This document shows, piece by piece, positions 37,276 through 49,737 of a stretch of 64,000 nt of DNA; position 1 is the stretch's first letter, and every line of letters begins with the position of its first letter. Where the stretch lies: contig ARYC01000187.1 in assembly GCA_000711775.1 (NCBI GenBank), forward strand, positions 1 through 64,000, in the 5' to 3' direction. Made by a program: the position numbers and the translations under genes. This stretch comes from Oxytricha trifallax. Lineage: Eukaryota; Ciliophora; Spirotrichea; Sporadotrichida; Oxytrichidae. Under the pieces are notes generated by a model. It ran no database searches and had not been told where the DNA came from. It saw nothing but the letters and a program-made list of their open reading frames with translations.

Positions 37276-38468
37276 TCATCTTCTCCTCTTGTCGTACCTT
37301 GCTTTCCTCTCTTCTTGCTTCTCAATCTTTTTAAGGTCACTCTCAGTGAGTATCTGTACATCAGGAGCCCATCCATTAAAGGGTTCATCAATGGGACTTG
37401 GTTGAAAGAATTTACTGACATTTTACTAAGCAGGCTGAAATAATTAGTCCAGACTTCTAATCATAGTTTTTATGCCATCACCTAAATCTTGTGGGCCTGC
37501 ACCCAGTCTTAGTGAATCTTAAACTGTGTAGCCTCGTTAATTTCCATATTGATAGTCATTACTTTTACTGTAATACACTTGCATTCTTTTATCTTAATGA
37601 GCAGTCTATTTAAGTTTAATAAATAATATTAGTTACCCTTTGATATTCAAGGATTTATTCTCTGATTTAATGAGCTACTGGAAGCATAAACTCACTTCCT
37701 AAGCCGAGATCAGTGCACAAACTCTCAGCAAAATCCTATTAGAAAGTCTTAAATTGAATTGAATATTTACCTCTGGCGAGTTTCTTGGATTATTAATGTC
37801 CCATTCAAATTAATCCCTCAAAATAATATTTCCAATTCTCACATTCAACTTTATGACTCTTACTAATTCCCCTTCAACAGGTTTGTATGGTCTGAAAGAA
37901 TTGATTTATTTCTTCATTGCATTGATAATTTCACTTTCATAAGTAGCAGGTAAATTGTGTTCTTCTACCAATATCTTTGCGAAATTTTCTAGTGTCAAAT
38001 ATGGCTCATTTTTATCCCACAAAAAATTCTCCTTTAGCCTCTTTTATTCAATTTCCAAGTCTAATTTGATTGGGATTAAAGTACCGAATCCATTATTCTA
38101 ATCTAGATCCTCATCAAGTCTGTTGTTTGGAGATTTTAAAAGGTTAAGCTTCGAAATATGCATAGTGTTCATACGAGGCTTATTAGACATGAAGTTTTCA
38201 AGATAGTTCTCAATTGTTTCTGAAATTTTAACCATATGTCCCTTAATCTTGCCTTACAGCCACAATGAGAGAGATGAATGATGTATTCCTAATGTTAAAT
38301 GTTAGATAAATAGAAATAATGAAATTAACTGAGAAACTAATATCATAATGTAAAACCCATACCTGTCTCTCTTGCCACCTCGACTTGCTTAATATTGTAT
38401 TTTGTCATAATCTCTTGCAGTCTCAGCTTGATTTCTTTATCTCTGTCTAAATCGTATTAACTCATCAT
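37276..38468 (-). CDS. SNF5/SMARCB1/INI1 chromatin-remodelling subunit
   Basis: A core subunit of SWI/SNF-type nucleosome remodellers. Exon 1 (38468-38363) plus the start of exon 2 encode a helix-turn-helix-like N-terminus (KYNIKQVEVARETGIHHSSL..LWLQGK). The two SNF5 repeats follow: first LIPIKLDLEIEQKRLKENFLWD..ILVEEHNLP, second VRVIKLNVRIGNIILRDQFEWDINNP..FAESLCTDLGLG..VAHQIREQI. The C-terminal tail ends EKQEERKARYDKRRR-stop at 37276-37278. Introns lie at about 38283-38362, at about 37770 (a 23-bp GTAAAT..TTAAG) and at about 37610-37635, all in phase. The N-terminal HTH in place of the usual winged helix is unusual or highly diverged. Confidence 0.93.
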
Positions 38469-38624
38469 TTTGTATTTAATCAATTCGTATAATTAACTAT
38501 TATAATTAAATGGGAAGGAGTTGTTATTAAATTAATATTGTTATATTTCATTCAAGTTTTATAAACATTTAAATACAAGAGATACCTTATAAATAATTTT
38601 TAATAAAATAGATATATTTATTAG

Positions 38625-41171
38625 ATGTAAGCAGACCTTTTAAATTAAGATCAATTGAATGACTCTAATGAAGATTAGTAGCTTTTATCAACTACTGATT
38701 AAACACTTACTGATTCAGTCAATCAGCAGCAAACCCTTCACCCACCCAGTTCACTCAAGGAATTGAAAGATAAGTACTAACAAGCTAATTTACTCATGGA
38801 AAATCGCATAATGCCTGTGGATTTATTAGAAGAATTCTTGCAAGTAATTGAGTTCTTTGCTGAAGATCCCGTAAATAGACTGTATCCTGATTTGGAGTAC
38901 AAAAGATTTTTCTTTGGTGAATTTCTTAATGGAATCATCAAGAAACTTGCTACTGTAAGAGACTTAGAGCCTGAGGTAAGTTTAAATATTCTTTTCATTA
39001 CAATCCCTATTTAGCATCAACATATCTTGAGAAGACTATATATTAAGTTTAATTTATTATCATACTACTGATAGCACTTGTCGAATTCTTTGGTTAAGAA
39101 ATCGACAGAGATAACGTTGAAATGGCTGATGCTATGAGATGGCTCTTCAACTAATCTTGCATTCTTCACACTTGCATGTTTCAATCCGAGGAGAATTTCC
39201 TATCAACACTAGACTCTTCTTCAATCATCGACAAATTCTCTCCTGAAGAATTGGCATGGAGAAAGGGCTTGAAGGAAGGAGACAGAATTGATGCTGTGAA
39301 GGTAGATATGGAATATAATTTGAGGATGTGGTCCAAAGCCCAAATCATTCTCATCACAAATGACATTTTGCATCTTTTGTTTGAGGATGATCTTAAAGCT
39401 TTCTCAAGAAAGCAGCTTCACTTAATAAAGAATTTATTCTTTTTTTATTTACTTTTTTATAATGGAATAAATACTGGTACTCATTGGATATTGCACCTTA
39501 CGACACTAAAAGTACTGGTGATGACTGGAGAAAAGAGTTGAAAGTTGGCGACTATATTGATGCTTATGACTCTACTAAAGCTTGGTATCAATCTATCATT
39601 CATGGAAAAGTCGTCATCCAAGATGAAGGAAGAGAAGTTATTAAATACAGAGTAGGCTTCAAGATGTACCATCCAGACGGCAACAAAGAGGATGATGATG
39701 GTCGTAAGTACTTTGGCTGGTCAGAGAAATTCGACGAAACTATCCCTGCTTATAGTCCAAGAATCTAAAGATTCTAAACTTTCGCCAAAGTAATTGGAGA
39801 TTCTTAAAAAGATCAACAGGCAGCAAGATACGAAGAAATAGTGGACGATCAAATGGACAGCATAATTTATTAGAATACCAGCAACATCACTGTCTTTGCA
39901 GTCCTCAGAAGAAGGAACAAGTCTTCACTTCTAGTATAGTTCCTTAACAGATTTGGAGAGATAGGCGGTTACTAAAAGATTCTTGACAAGATTAGCCAAC
40001 CTGACAACGATGCAACAACAATTGAACTAGTTTATTTCTATATTGATGCTATTTCAGCTGCTAAAATTGTTTCAAATTTTATCACGTTTTAAATCTTAGA
40101 TTTTTGATTTAGTTCAATGTACAATAAAGTTTTCTTGGAAAGTTATGTCCCCAAGTTAGATTAAGCTGTTAGATAGAAAATTCTTACTTCAAACTAAGCA
40201 GCCCTTAGACAAGCTAAGAAAGATAGAATCGACGGTATTGTTCAGTCTTTAATTGGAGGCTTAAAGGGTAGACTAGGGTTAAGCTACTAAGAGAGAGAAC
40301 ATGAGATGTGCCTTTTCAACCTTCAGATTGCTTCTCTTTTACTTGAGCAACCACAACTTGACAAAAGAATTGATGGTGCTAAGATTATCTAAGATGTCAG
40401 TAAAACTGCAAATCTAAGCACTTTTACTTCAGCTACTGAAATAAGCGTTGATCCTTCAATCAAAACTCAAAGATAGGCTTTTCCAAGCGAGGTTATTATA
40501 ATTACTTATAAGGTGATTAGTTATTTTTTCCCTAAATAATTTTAGGAGTAATTAAACCTCCTCATATTTTTTCTTCTCACTTTGAATATAGATATAAAGA
40601 AACTGTGAGAATTTATATTTAAATTCTTTGAAGGTTATTAAGAAACTTAAAGAAGGAAGGGTGCTTTTCTAAATCTTTTCAAAAGAGAGAGGTCACGCAG
40701 AGTTAGTTCAGAGATCTGAAGAACTTCTTAAGTTATTTATCACTTAAAACTCTCTCAGTCATGAGGAGCTTGAATATGTTTGGGCATCTACAAAACTTGA
40801 TGAGACCACCAGACTTGAACTGTTTAAGCATTTTCACGAATTGTCTTCTAGACTTAGAGAAAATGAAATTCTTTTTATTATCGACTAATTAGACTAAGTT
40901 CCATTTAATTAAATTTATCTGTTAATCCTCATAAATTTAAATGTTTATTTGAATATTGAACAAGATAGTAATGCAAGAAATTGAATTAGTTCATGAGCTA
41001 GCAAAGAGATCAAGGTCCTCTGAATCGATCTATGGTTCTAAAGCTATTGAGTATTTCTGGAAAATAGCTTTCTCTAGTTAAGAGTAAGTTTTTAAATTCA
41101 TAATTTCTATAGCAATCTGGAGAAAGTCATTGTCAACTAAGCTATTAATGCAATTTCAGACATCATTAAAA
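38625..41171 (+). CDS. USP9X/fat-facets-like ubiquitin hydrolase, N-terminal block (scrambled gene, part 1)
   Basis: ATG 38625 (MQADLLNQDQLNDSNED). The armadillo-like N-terminus (LLEEFLQVIEFFAEDPVNRL) is followed by an intron (38976-39073), then WRKGLKEGDRIDAVKV. A Tudor/MBT-like module comes next (VGDYIDAYDSTKAWYQSIIH, GRKYFGWSEKFDETIPAYSPR). Helical repeats resume (RFGEIGGYQKILDKIS; YVWASTKLDETTRLELFKHF; ELVHELAKRS..KAIEYFWKIA). Candidate IESs are 39423-39481 and 40499-40640; introns lie at about 40089-40115 and 41085-41110. The block ends at pointer CATCATTAAAA (41161-41171). There is no catalytic domain on this strand: the collinear continuation lies inverted at 52272-41281. Read alone, the frame runs on into A/T-rich DNA and stops at a TGA near 41272. 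Confidence 0.85.
39423..39481 (+). other. Candidate 59-bp IES, pointer ACT
   Basis: ACT at 39420-39422 and 39479-39481 bound an A/T-rich segment. Deletion joins RKQLH to SLDIAPYDTKSTGDDW in frame. The pointer is only 3 bp, so the exact position is tentative. Confidence 0.5.
40499..40640 (+). other. 142-bp IES, pointer AGGTTATTA
   Basis: The 9-bp direct repeat AGGTTATTA at 40490-40498 and 40632-40640 flanks AT-rich DNA. Deleting one copy plus the interval joins PSEV to IKKLKEGRVLFQIF in frame. A GT..AG intron (about 40513-40632) would also keep the frame, but the 9-bp repeat favours an IES. Confidence 0.65.
41161..41171 (+). other. Pointer CATCATTAAAA, plus-strand copy
   Basis: It sits at the last coding codons (SDIIK) of the plus-strand block. 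The inverted copy is at 52262-52272. Confidence 0.8.
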
Positions 41172-41280
41172 TACAAAATTATTTAAAAATTTAATATGAC
41201 AAGTATATTTCCGAATTAATTTTCTTAAATTTAAATTCCAATTGTTTAAATTATAAACTCATAAATTTCTGAGGTGAATC

Positions 41281-44200
41281 TCAAAATCTTTTGTCACAAA
41301 TCTCACAATTAATGTTTAAAGGGTCTTGCTAGTAAGTGCAATCAGGGCACTCTCTCAAGCCATCAATAAGAATCGGATCATTATCACTCTGAGGTATGTC
41401 ATCTAAAACATTCTAGATGTTAGAATTGGACACATTGATCTGTGGGTCAACTTGATCCTCAGTTTCGTCAATTACTTGTAATTGCTGAGATTCCATTTCT
41501 TAGTCGTTCTTTTAGCCACTACCAGAGTTGATGTTGTTTTGTGGGTTGTTATCGTAATTATCGTCGATATGGTTATCAAGTTCTACGACACTGAGCTTAA
41601 CATACTTTTCGATAGTGCCTTGATTGCCATTAAAGGGATCTACTTTCTAAACAAAGATGAGAGTTTTTGTTTGAGTGGGGTTCAAGTAGTATTCCAAATA
41701 TCCCTTAGGGTAGTTATATCTCTCTTGGAGGAGAGTCTTGTCGGTATTATTGTCTTATGCTGAGACACCGTATAAATAATCATCTTCATCTTCTTCAGGA
41801 GTGGGATCTATGAACTCAAGTGCAATCTTGACTGGATGAGTATTGGTGTTAGTAGCAATATACTTTAAAACTAACCCTTAGTTAATAAATACACCATTTG
41901 GCCAAACTATTTCTAAAATTAAAGATAAAAAATTAATTATTCTTCTTCTTTCTTTTCAACTTCAATTTCCTCTTCTTCACGATGTTCTTCATATCTATCA
42001 TTATAATTGACTGTACCAGCGACTCTCAAGTTATTATCTTAGTTGTTTGCCTCATTCATTCCTCCTTATGTTCCCTGTCCTTCCTCAAGTACATTGATTT
42101 TGTAGCTGATGGGCTCTTTCTTTTCATCATCCTAATCTAAATCCAGCAAGTTTTATGCTTTGTTGTCATCTTTTTAGATTTGATGAGATTTATGATTTTG
42201 GTCTACGTTTTAATCTGTTTATTGATTCATTTTTTACAATTCAGAGTAGTCCTCATCATCTAATCCCTCATCAATTCCACTGTTATGCTATTTGCCTGCA
42301 TCCTGAGCATTGATGTTAATTTAATAAATTTATCATACTTATAATTAAGTTCATATCCTCCTTGTCTTAAGTATAACCAGTATCTTCTTCATCAATGTCA
42401 TCTAAATATCTTTTTAACATAATAATTCAGTAAAAATGAAACAATAGGTTTACATTTTAATCATTAACTTTTTTCCATTATTTATCATCATCCTAAATAA
42501 TCTTCATGCCATCGTCACCAGTTCCACCTGTGTGTTCAGAATGAATCTTTGCAGCTTTGTTCTTGATGCCTTATGATCTGAAATAGTTATCAATACATTA
42601 TAATATAAATAGTAAAAATTTGGCTTGTAGCTCTTGCTCTCTAGTTTTATGATAGTTAGTTCTTCCTATATCCCCACCTCTTGAGAAATTCTTGAATAAA
42701 GCTTTAGGAATGCTTAAGTTTTCTTTGCCTGTGGGTTCACTTTTTGTATATGAGCAGTCTAGGCTTTAAGTAACAAGCTGAACTCCTACCTATGAAAAGT
42801 AGGCAACATTATTTTCTTGGATACAATCGACGATTATATAAGGTTGAGGTGTACATATTATCACTTTTTGAGTTTTCTAATTAGTATCTTTGGCATTTGA
42901 AGGAGATTGTTTTGTAGAGTTTTCGACAATTTAATCTATCAAATTCTTAACATTTTCCTCAACAGAGTCACTATAATTGTTTGTCACAGAAGTATTGATT
43001 TGTTCTTCATCTTGGTTAATCTTTGCAACATTCTCCTCTTAATCTTGATAATTGATAATTGAATCTTTATTTTCAAGGAACTTCTCATACTTTTCATATA
43101 GAGATAAAGCTTTGATAACGTTTTCTTCTTTCTATTATGAGAAACTACCAGCATATCCCTTTCTTGCATCAATCAATTGCTCATTTAAGTAAGGTTTTAT
43201 CCAATCAGTGTATCTAGCATATTGATATGTGGGTCCTGGGATGTTAGAAAAATATTCAGATACATCATCGTCTGCAGTGATTATGTTCATCAAAGATAAT
43301 AAACAGTTTACGGTGAAAGTGTCCATTCTACCTTTGTATCTCCAGAGTAAGTGAAGTAAAGAGTCAATATTGTCATTTGTATTTAAGTAGCTTCTATAAC
43401 TGTAAACCTCATCATAAATTGAAAATAGCACTTTTACTCCAATTCTGGTCTTAGGTTCATTATCATTTTCAATTGAGTCACTCATTATTTAATCATAAGA
43501 AATGGGTTGTGCAATTCCAAATATCCACTCTAACTTGAGTTTTTGAAGATTGTCTTTAACTAAAACGATTTAAGTAACTGCATCTAGATAGTTCTTCACT
43601 CTATCGAAATCATTCTTGGATATTCCTCTGAGCTGATTTTCACAAATAATTCGTGTGTCTTTGAAACTGTTGTAAGATAAGTGAGCTAATAAGTTTCCAA
43701 CTGCAATCGTGTTATAGCCCATATACTGAATGTAGTCAATAAATATAGAATCAAAGATGTAGTACTATGCTATAAAATAGTAAAAATATATGAGCTTGAT
43801 CGCTTAATTCAAATCTATGATACCGATCATTCATTGTGGGATCATATCCTAAAAGAGTTGAAGGAAGTGGGTTAATTTCATTCCAATCATATTCACTTTT
43901 AACCATTTCCTTAGTTAATGTGTATCTTGTAAGATGGCATATCAATTCAACAATTAAGAATACTTAACTATTTATAAACAAAACAATGGGTTCCAAATAA
44001 GGTTCATCTCCTGCAAGTGGTTTTCTCTACTTTCCACTCTTAACATTTGGGCTTCTGTTTCCAAGTAAAAATTCAATTAAGTGAGGGATGATGTCAGTTG
44101 AACTCAAGAATCTTCTGGCTTGTAAGTGCCCTCCAAGTGCTATTTCATAGAGCATGCGAAGGTATTGTTCAAGTCTAGACCAGTTTTAATAGCTAGCGCT

Positions 44201-47200
44201 TTCTCCTAGTGCTGAAACAAAATGCACTATTAGTGAATCTGCTTGAGCTTTAATCTGCTATAGAGCATCTGTTTCTTTATTTTCAGCTTCATCCCAAAGT
44301 TTATATACCTTATTCACAATAATAGATGTCATTCTGCAGACGTAGTATCTTGAAGTCTTGTCTGGGCACTCAAAAGCAACTTTGAAGAAATGATTTAAAC
44401 TATCCTAGAAATAAGCCATATCTAGGAAATCAAATAAAATTGAGTTTGAACCTCTACTTAAGGAATATGAGGAATCACAGAATTGGATGATGCTCTAAAA
44501 GCTGTTCATAATATCGCTTAGTTAGTTATTATAATAGTAATAAGCTAAGAGTTCAAATACTGATTTGTGAGCTATTTTCATTACAGTCTTCTTTATTTGA
44601 GTAAAGAATGGGATGATAGTTAGGCCATAGTGATGTTAGCATAACAAAACTTTATTTGAAATATGTTTAAAAATTGCTTTTAAGAGGTTGAAGAACGATT
44701 CGTTATAAATATATCTATCCATCAAGAATACGATATTCTCATGAGAAATTTCTTAAAAATAAATATAATCTGCTCTTATCCAATCTGGTACAAAAGTATC
44801 TACTTTTCTATAAGGTAACTATACTTATACAAGTTCTTCTTGCTAGCCTTCATCAACTCTAGAATTTGCGGTATCGGCGCGTTCCAGAGTTTGATCTTAT
44901 TATTCTTCAGTAATTATTGGTTTCTTCTCCAAGACTATTAAGTCCTTTTTCTTTTGTCTTTCATAGACTAGCATGTATGCACTCTTTCCATATGAGTTAG
45001 CTCCTCCCACATTGAAAAGATATGAGCTCATTTCATCATCATGAATATCTATTCCACCATCAGAAGTACCTCCGAATGCCTCCTGCTTTAAATCGCTGAA
45101 TGAGAAATACTTAACACTCTCATCGTTAAATTCTCTCCAGGTGTCTCTTTCAGTTTGAACCCATTCAGGTTTGCTTTCATCAAGTTCATCACTTCCTCTC
45201 TTTGTATTTATCAATGACCAGTAATGACCATGTTAACCTGTACCTCTGTGAATAATTACTCCCACTAATTTATAGATGAACTCCTAATCTTCCATAGACA
45301 TAAGTGTGTCAAGGTATCTGCTATTTTCTTCATCTTGAGAAGTTATTTCTTTTCCTTCCTCATTCATTATATGCTTGAAAGAGTATTCCTTCAAGTTGAG
45401 GACATTTGGGAAATCAAATCTTGTGTTAATCTTGTCATTTTGGAAAGTATCGAAGTTAAACACTAGTCTCTATAAATGGACTATAAGTACATTTGGAGTT
45501 TCACCTATCAAAGTTCTTTTGTAAACATCAACTTTCTCATTACAAGCTCCACATCTGTAGTCATTAATGATAGAACCTTCAATCATCTTGGACAAACTAT
45601 TGTCAAGACCTTTTCTATCTTTCACTGGAACACTTAGGTTATAGAAGTTTTCCTTGATGTTCTTGATATTACCACAAGACTGACAGATCAATTGAGAACA
45701 TGTGTTACCTCCAAAAACACTGTCCAATAAGTATCTTTGCGAGGTTGGCTTGAGAATATTTTCTAATCTGTCAAAGAATATGTTTAAGAATTCTTGTGTA
45801 TCAGATTAAATGGCAGTGTTAGTGGGATTTCCCTCATAATCCTTGAATGAGAAACAAAATTCGGTTGGATTGAATTCTTACTTCTCAGATAATTCTAAAT
45901 ATCCAAATAATCTCTACAACTATCTCAGCATGTTATCGTCTATATCCATGCCTTTGTACTTTACAATATCTGGAGGACTGTTATCTTCTGCTTTTAGAAG
46001 TTAATATCTGAACTAAGGAACCATAAAGAATTGTTGGAGCATAGCAATCATGTAGCAAATGTTACCTAGGTTTCTTATTCCACAGAATGAAGATGACTAC
46101 TTTGAGTTATCAGAAGGAACATAATTCCAAGATTTAGGCTTTTTCATATCTTTAATTATACCCCAGAAGTCGTCTTCCAAGAACTCAGAGAGCTCCTTAA
46201 AACATAAATAATAGATACCATAAACTAAATGCGCTTATTATTCTAATAGGTTCAAGCGCTTCAATGACTTTTTAAAGAACTTGATAACCTGCAGCTCTTG
46301 ATTCCTTAGTTTTACATTTATTATCCAACTTCATTATGCTTTTGGGATTAAATTAATAAAATAGTATGAGGATCAAAGAACAACTACTCGTAGAATAACT
46401 CATGCAATAATCCTGTATCATTAAGCACTGTCTGTAATCTTATCTTATCTTGGCTTTAAAGATAAACAACTAGCTTCTCAATCAAGTTGAAATAATATTA
46501 AAAGGATAGCAAATAACTCTAATATTTTTGAAATATCCAATAAGAGTTTTATCTTCAACGAGGGATGATTTGGTTTCCTTAGTTTGATGTTTGATAAGCT
46601 TTTCAATTGCTGTTCTTAGCAGTCCAAACAAGTCATACTTATTCATGAATTCAAACTTATCCTCTGGATCACTTGAAGTGTTAAATTAATATAGTAAACT
46701 AAATATTTATTTTAAATCCATAATTATCTTATTAAGTAATTTATAAGAGTAAATGATAAGAAATAAGCATAATTATATATGAAGTATGATCTTTCTGGTA
46801 GATAATATATTCGTCAATAAGTGCTACATATAGATCAAAGAATGCTTTAGATTCTCTTGTGAGGTAATATTAATCTTCTCTTGGGAAGTTCTTCTCAAGC
46901 AACTCTAGTAGATAGAACAAAATCAATCTTCCTTAGTTTCTTTGAACTCTTCATTAATAATTATAGACAATAAATGGCAAGGATTAAATAAATATGAATA
47001 AAATTAATTATTCCACTCTTGAGGCCATGCACAATAAAAAACTCAATCCTGTGATCATTAAAATTATGGGAACTTAATACTTATTAAATATATTTAAAGT
47101 TATAACCAATTCTTATTTAATTATAGTATTTATTATAAATGGATTGTTTAATCTTATAAAATTATTTTAATTATATTTTTTGGTGTTATTAATAGTGTAT

Positions 47201-49706
47201 TTGTGAATTCTTCTCTGACTCTTGGGCTCTTGTAAGTGTACAAGCCTGTCACAACTAAGTGATCTGAGTTCTTTACTCCAAACATACCTGCTTTCTCTTC
47301 TGATCTTTCAAATTTATAGAATTCATTAATCAAATCATCATTTTTAATCAAGATTGCAACCCATAGACTCAAATTGTTTTCCATGATCATTAAATAACTA
47401 TAATAGTTTATAATACTTTAAATATTGATATATTTAATATATTGCATCTTCTAGACTGATTTCTTTCTTGCTAAGAATAAGGGAAATAATTTCAAGGATT
47501 TCATTCTATAAATCCTTGAAGTTTATCTTCTGTATAATAGTTTCTCCGAGGCCAGTCTCCCTCATGATTTTAGCAAGCTCACTGAATCTCTCATTTTCAT
47601 TTTCGAGAGATCTTTGTTGAGTTGATTGTTGATTCTTTTAGCTTAAATTTTAACCATCTTTGACTTCAACGACTGTGTTATCGTCCTTAACTCCCACGTA
47701 GTTTCCTCCAAAAAGTAAATCTTCGGTTATCGCTTAGCTATTGAATGCCAATTGCTTTGGTTCAACATCATTAGCTTAAGATGTTTAATTGAGCTTTTTT
47801 GCTGGGGTTGTATACATATCTTCCGCTTTATTTGAAGGGTCCTCTGGTTTGCCATTTTCCTCCTCTGGTTACTTTTAGGTTTCTTACTTATCTCCTTTAT
47901 CTTATATAGAACTTGTTCTCTTCACTAAGTTCAATAAATCATAGACTGTAGAATCATTAGCAGCAAAGGCTGACAAGATAAAAATTCTAATAAGCTTTAG
48001 CATATATTCTAGGAAATTTTTCTCAAACTTAGTTAGCAAATCAACTGGCTTTTAAGAAATAAGTTTCAATGAAACTTCAAATAGTTTTAGGATTTCTTGA
48101 AAGCCTCCAATAGATAAGAATCTCTCAATCCAAACACTTTTTTCTTGAATGAGATCAAAACTGTGCTTTTAGCTCTCAGGAATATCTTCAAGCATAGATT
48201 CAACTATTTGTAGGGTGTAAAGGATCTTATAGATACTTGAAGAGTCAATTACTTAATCCCAAGAAAAATCAGGATCTTAGTTAAGATGCTTAATTTTATT
48301 TAATAATTCAGGCTTAGTAGTCATTTGCTTTATTAAATTCCAAGCACTTGAAGCTATTTCTTGTTGACAGTCGAGCAATTCAAATATTGATTCGTAGAAA
48401 ATCTAATTACTTGAAAGTTTATAGCGTGGCATGTCTTCAACAGCTTTTCTTTATTGATAAATTAAGATTCCTTTGCTTAAATCTTCTCTAAATTGAGTTA
48501 AATTATGTCTAAACTTGAGAGCAGTTAGATTATCTCTAACAACATGCTCTTTATTTTAGCAACACTCTCTGTAAAAATCAAAGAAGTCCTCTAAGAGAAT
48601 TTTATTATCTTTATCATTGTCATGCAACTCAAAAAGGCCTTAAACTCTCAAATCATCTTCTTTAACTAAATCCTCTTCAGTGACACTTTGAATAAAGTTA
48701 GAGCATGTTATCCTATTCATAATTCTTCTTTCTGGCATATCTTCATCAATTATTGAGAACTATTTGAAAACCTCAGTGAAAACAAGTTTGGCATTTTCAC
48801 TCAAATCACTCCTATCTTCATTAAGTAAAGGAATAGTTTGATTGCAAAAGAGTTTATTCTCATATGCATTCAATTACTCATTGGCTTTAAATCTAAGCTC
48901 TCCAAGAGTCTTTCCATTATCAACATCTTTTAGGACTGTTACTCCAGTGTACCTGTACACAGTAATAGTATCAGGAATAATCATTTAGTTTAGCTTGTAT
49001 GACCCATCTTCATCTTTCACTGGGATTAAATGAAAATCTTAATTGAGCTTTGCAACTTAAATTCTGAAATCCCAAAGTGTGGTATTACTTTAAGCTTGCA
49101 TCTCAAACTTTCTCGAATCTTTACCGAATCCGAGGGATGTTGTCATTTGTATAGAGTGGAGCAACTCCCCTCTTAATAAGCTTTGATGTGATTTTACTCC
49201 AAGAGTCCCTTGTCTTTCAGATTATCTAATATATTCCTTGATAAGCTGCAAGTATCTTAGGATCTTTCTTTCCTCTACTGGCAATAATAAATAAAATAAA
49301 AATACCCTTTGGATGCTAGTGCCAGTGATTGAACTAAAAGCAGATATAGTCTTTTCTACTTTTTCATATTCTTCCTTTGGTTAGACTTTCCTTGCTTCAA
49401 TATCTTTTCTATTTTCATTGATTTATTGGATGCACTTTGACAAGAACTAGTCATCGAATTAAGGAAGCTATTGTGCCATTTTAAAAGAAGTCTGTGAATA
49501 TAATCTCACCAATAACTACATTGCTTTTTCGTAAACTCTTTGTTCATTTGCATCAACTGAAATTTTCCAAATAGCTTCTAATCCATCAATGTTTTCTGGT
49601 TCGGTATTTATAAGGAAGTCAGGGTCATCATCATCTGCAATCTATTTATAATAAGTAATAAAAAATTTATTAAAATTTAGAGTTAGCGTTTGTATTTTAG
49701 TTAAAA

Positions 49707-49737
<31 letters not shown>

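Noticed and set aside
37137..37334. Hydrophobic plus-strand frame resembling a membrane protein
   Set aside because: It overlaps the antisense of the SNF5 3' end and ends at a TAA that is not a stop here; the hydrophobicity comes from AT-rich DNA.
43135..43485. Separate small minus-strand genes in 42.9-47.4 kb
   Set aside because: These short frames are pieces of the single large USP gene, cut because TAA/TAG are treated as stops under the standard code.
41167..49699. 11-bp inverted match TAAAATACAAA (41167-41177 and, inverted, 49689-49699), an alternative pointer joining the two USP blocks
   Set aside because: It also gives an open frame, but it would leave out the 52.27-51.48 kb coding block, which belongs between the two by family order. 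CATCATTAAAA includes that block and gives a seamless join, so I treat the other match as an AT-rich coincidence.
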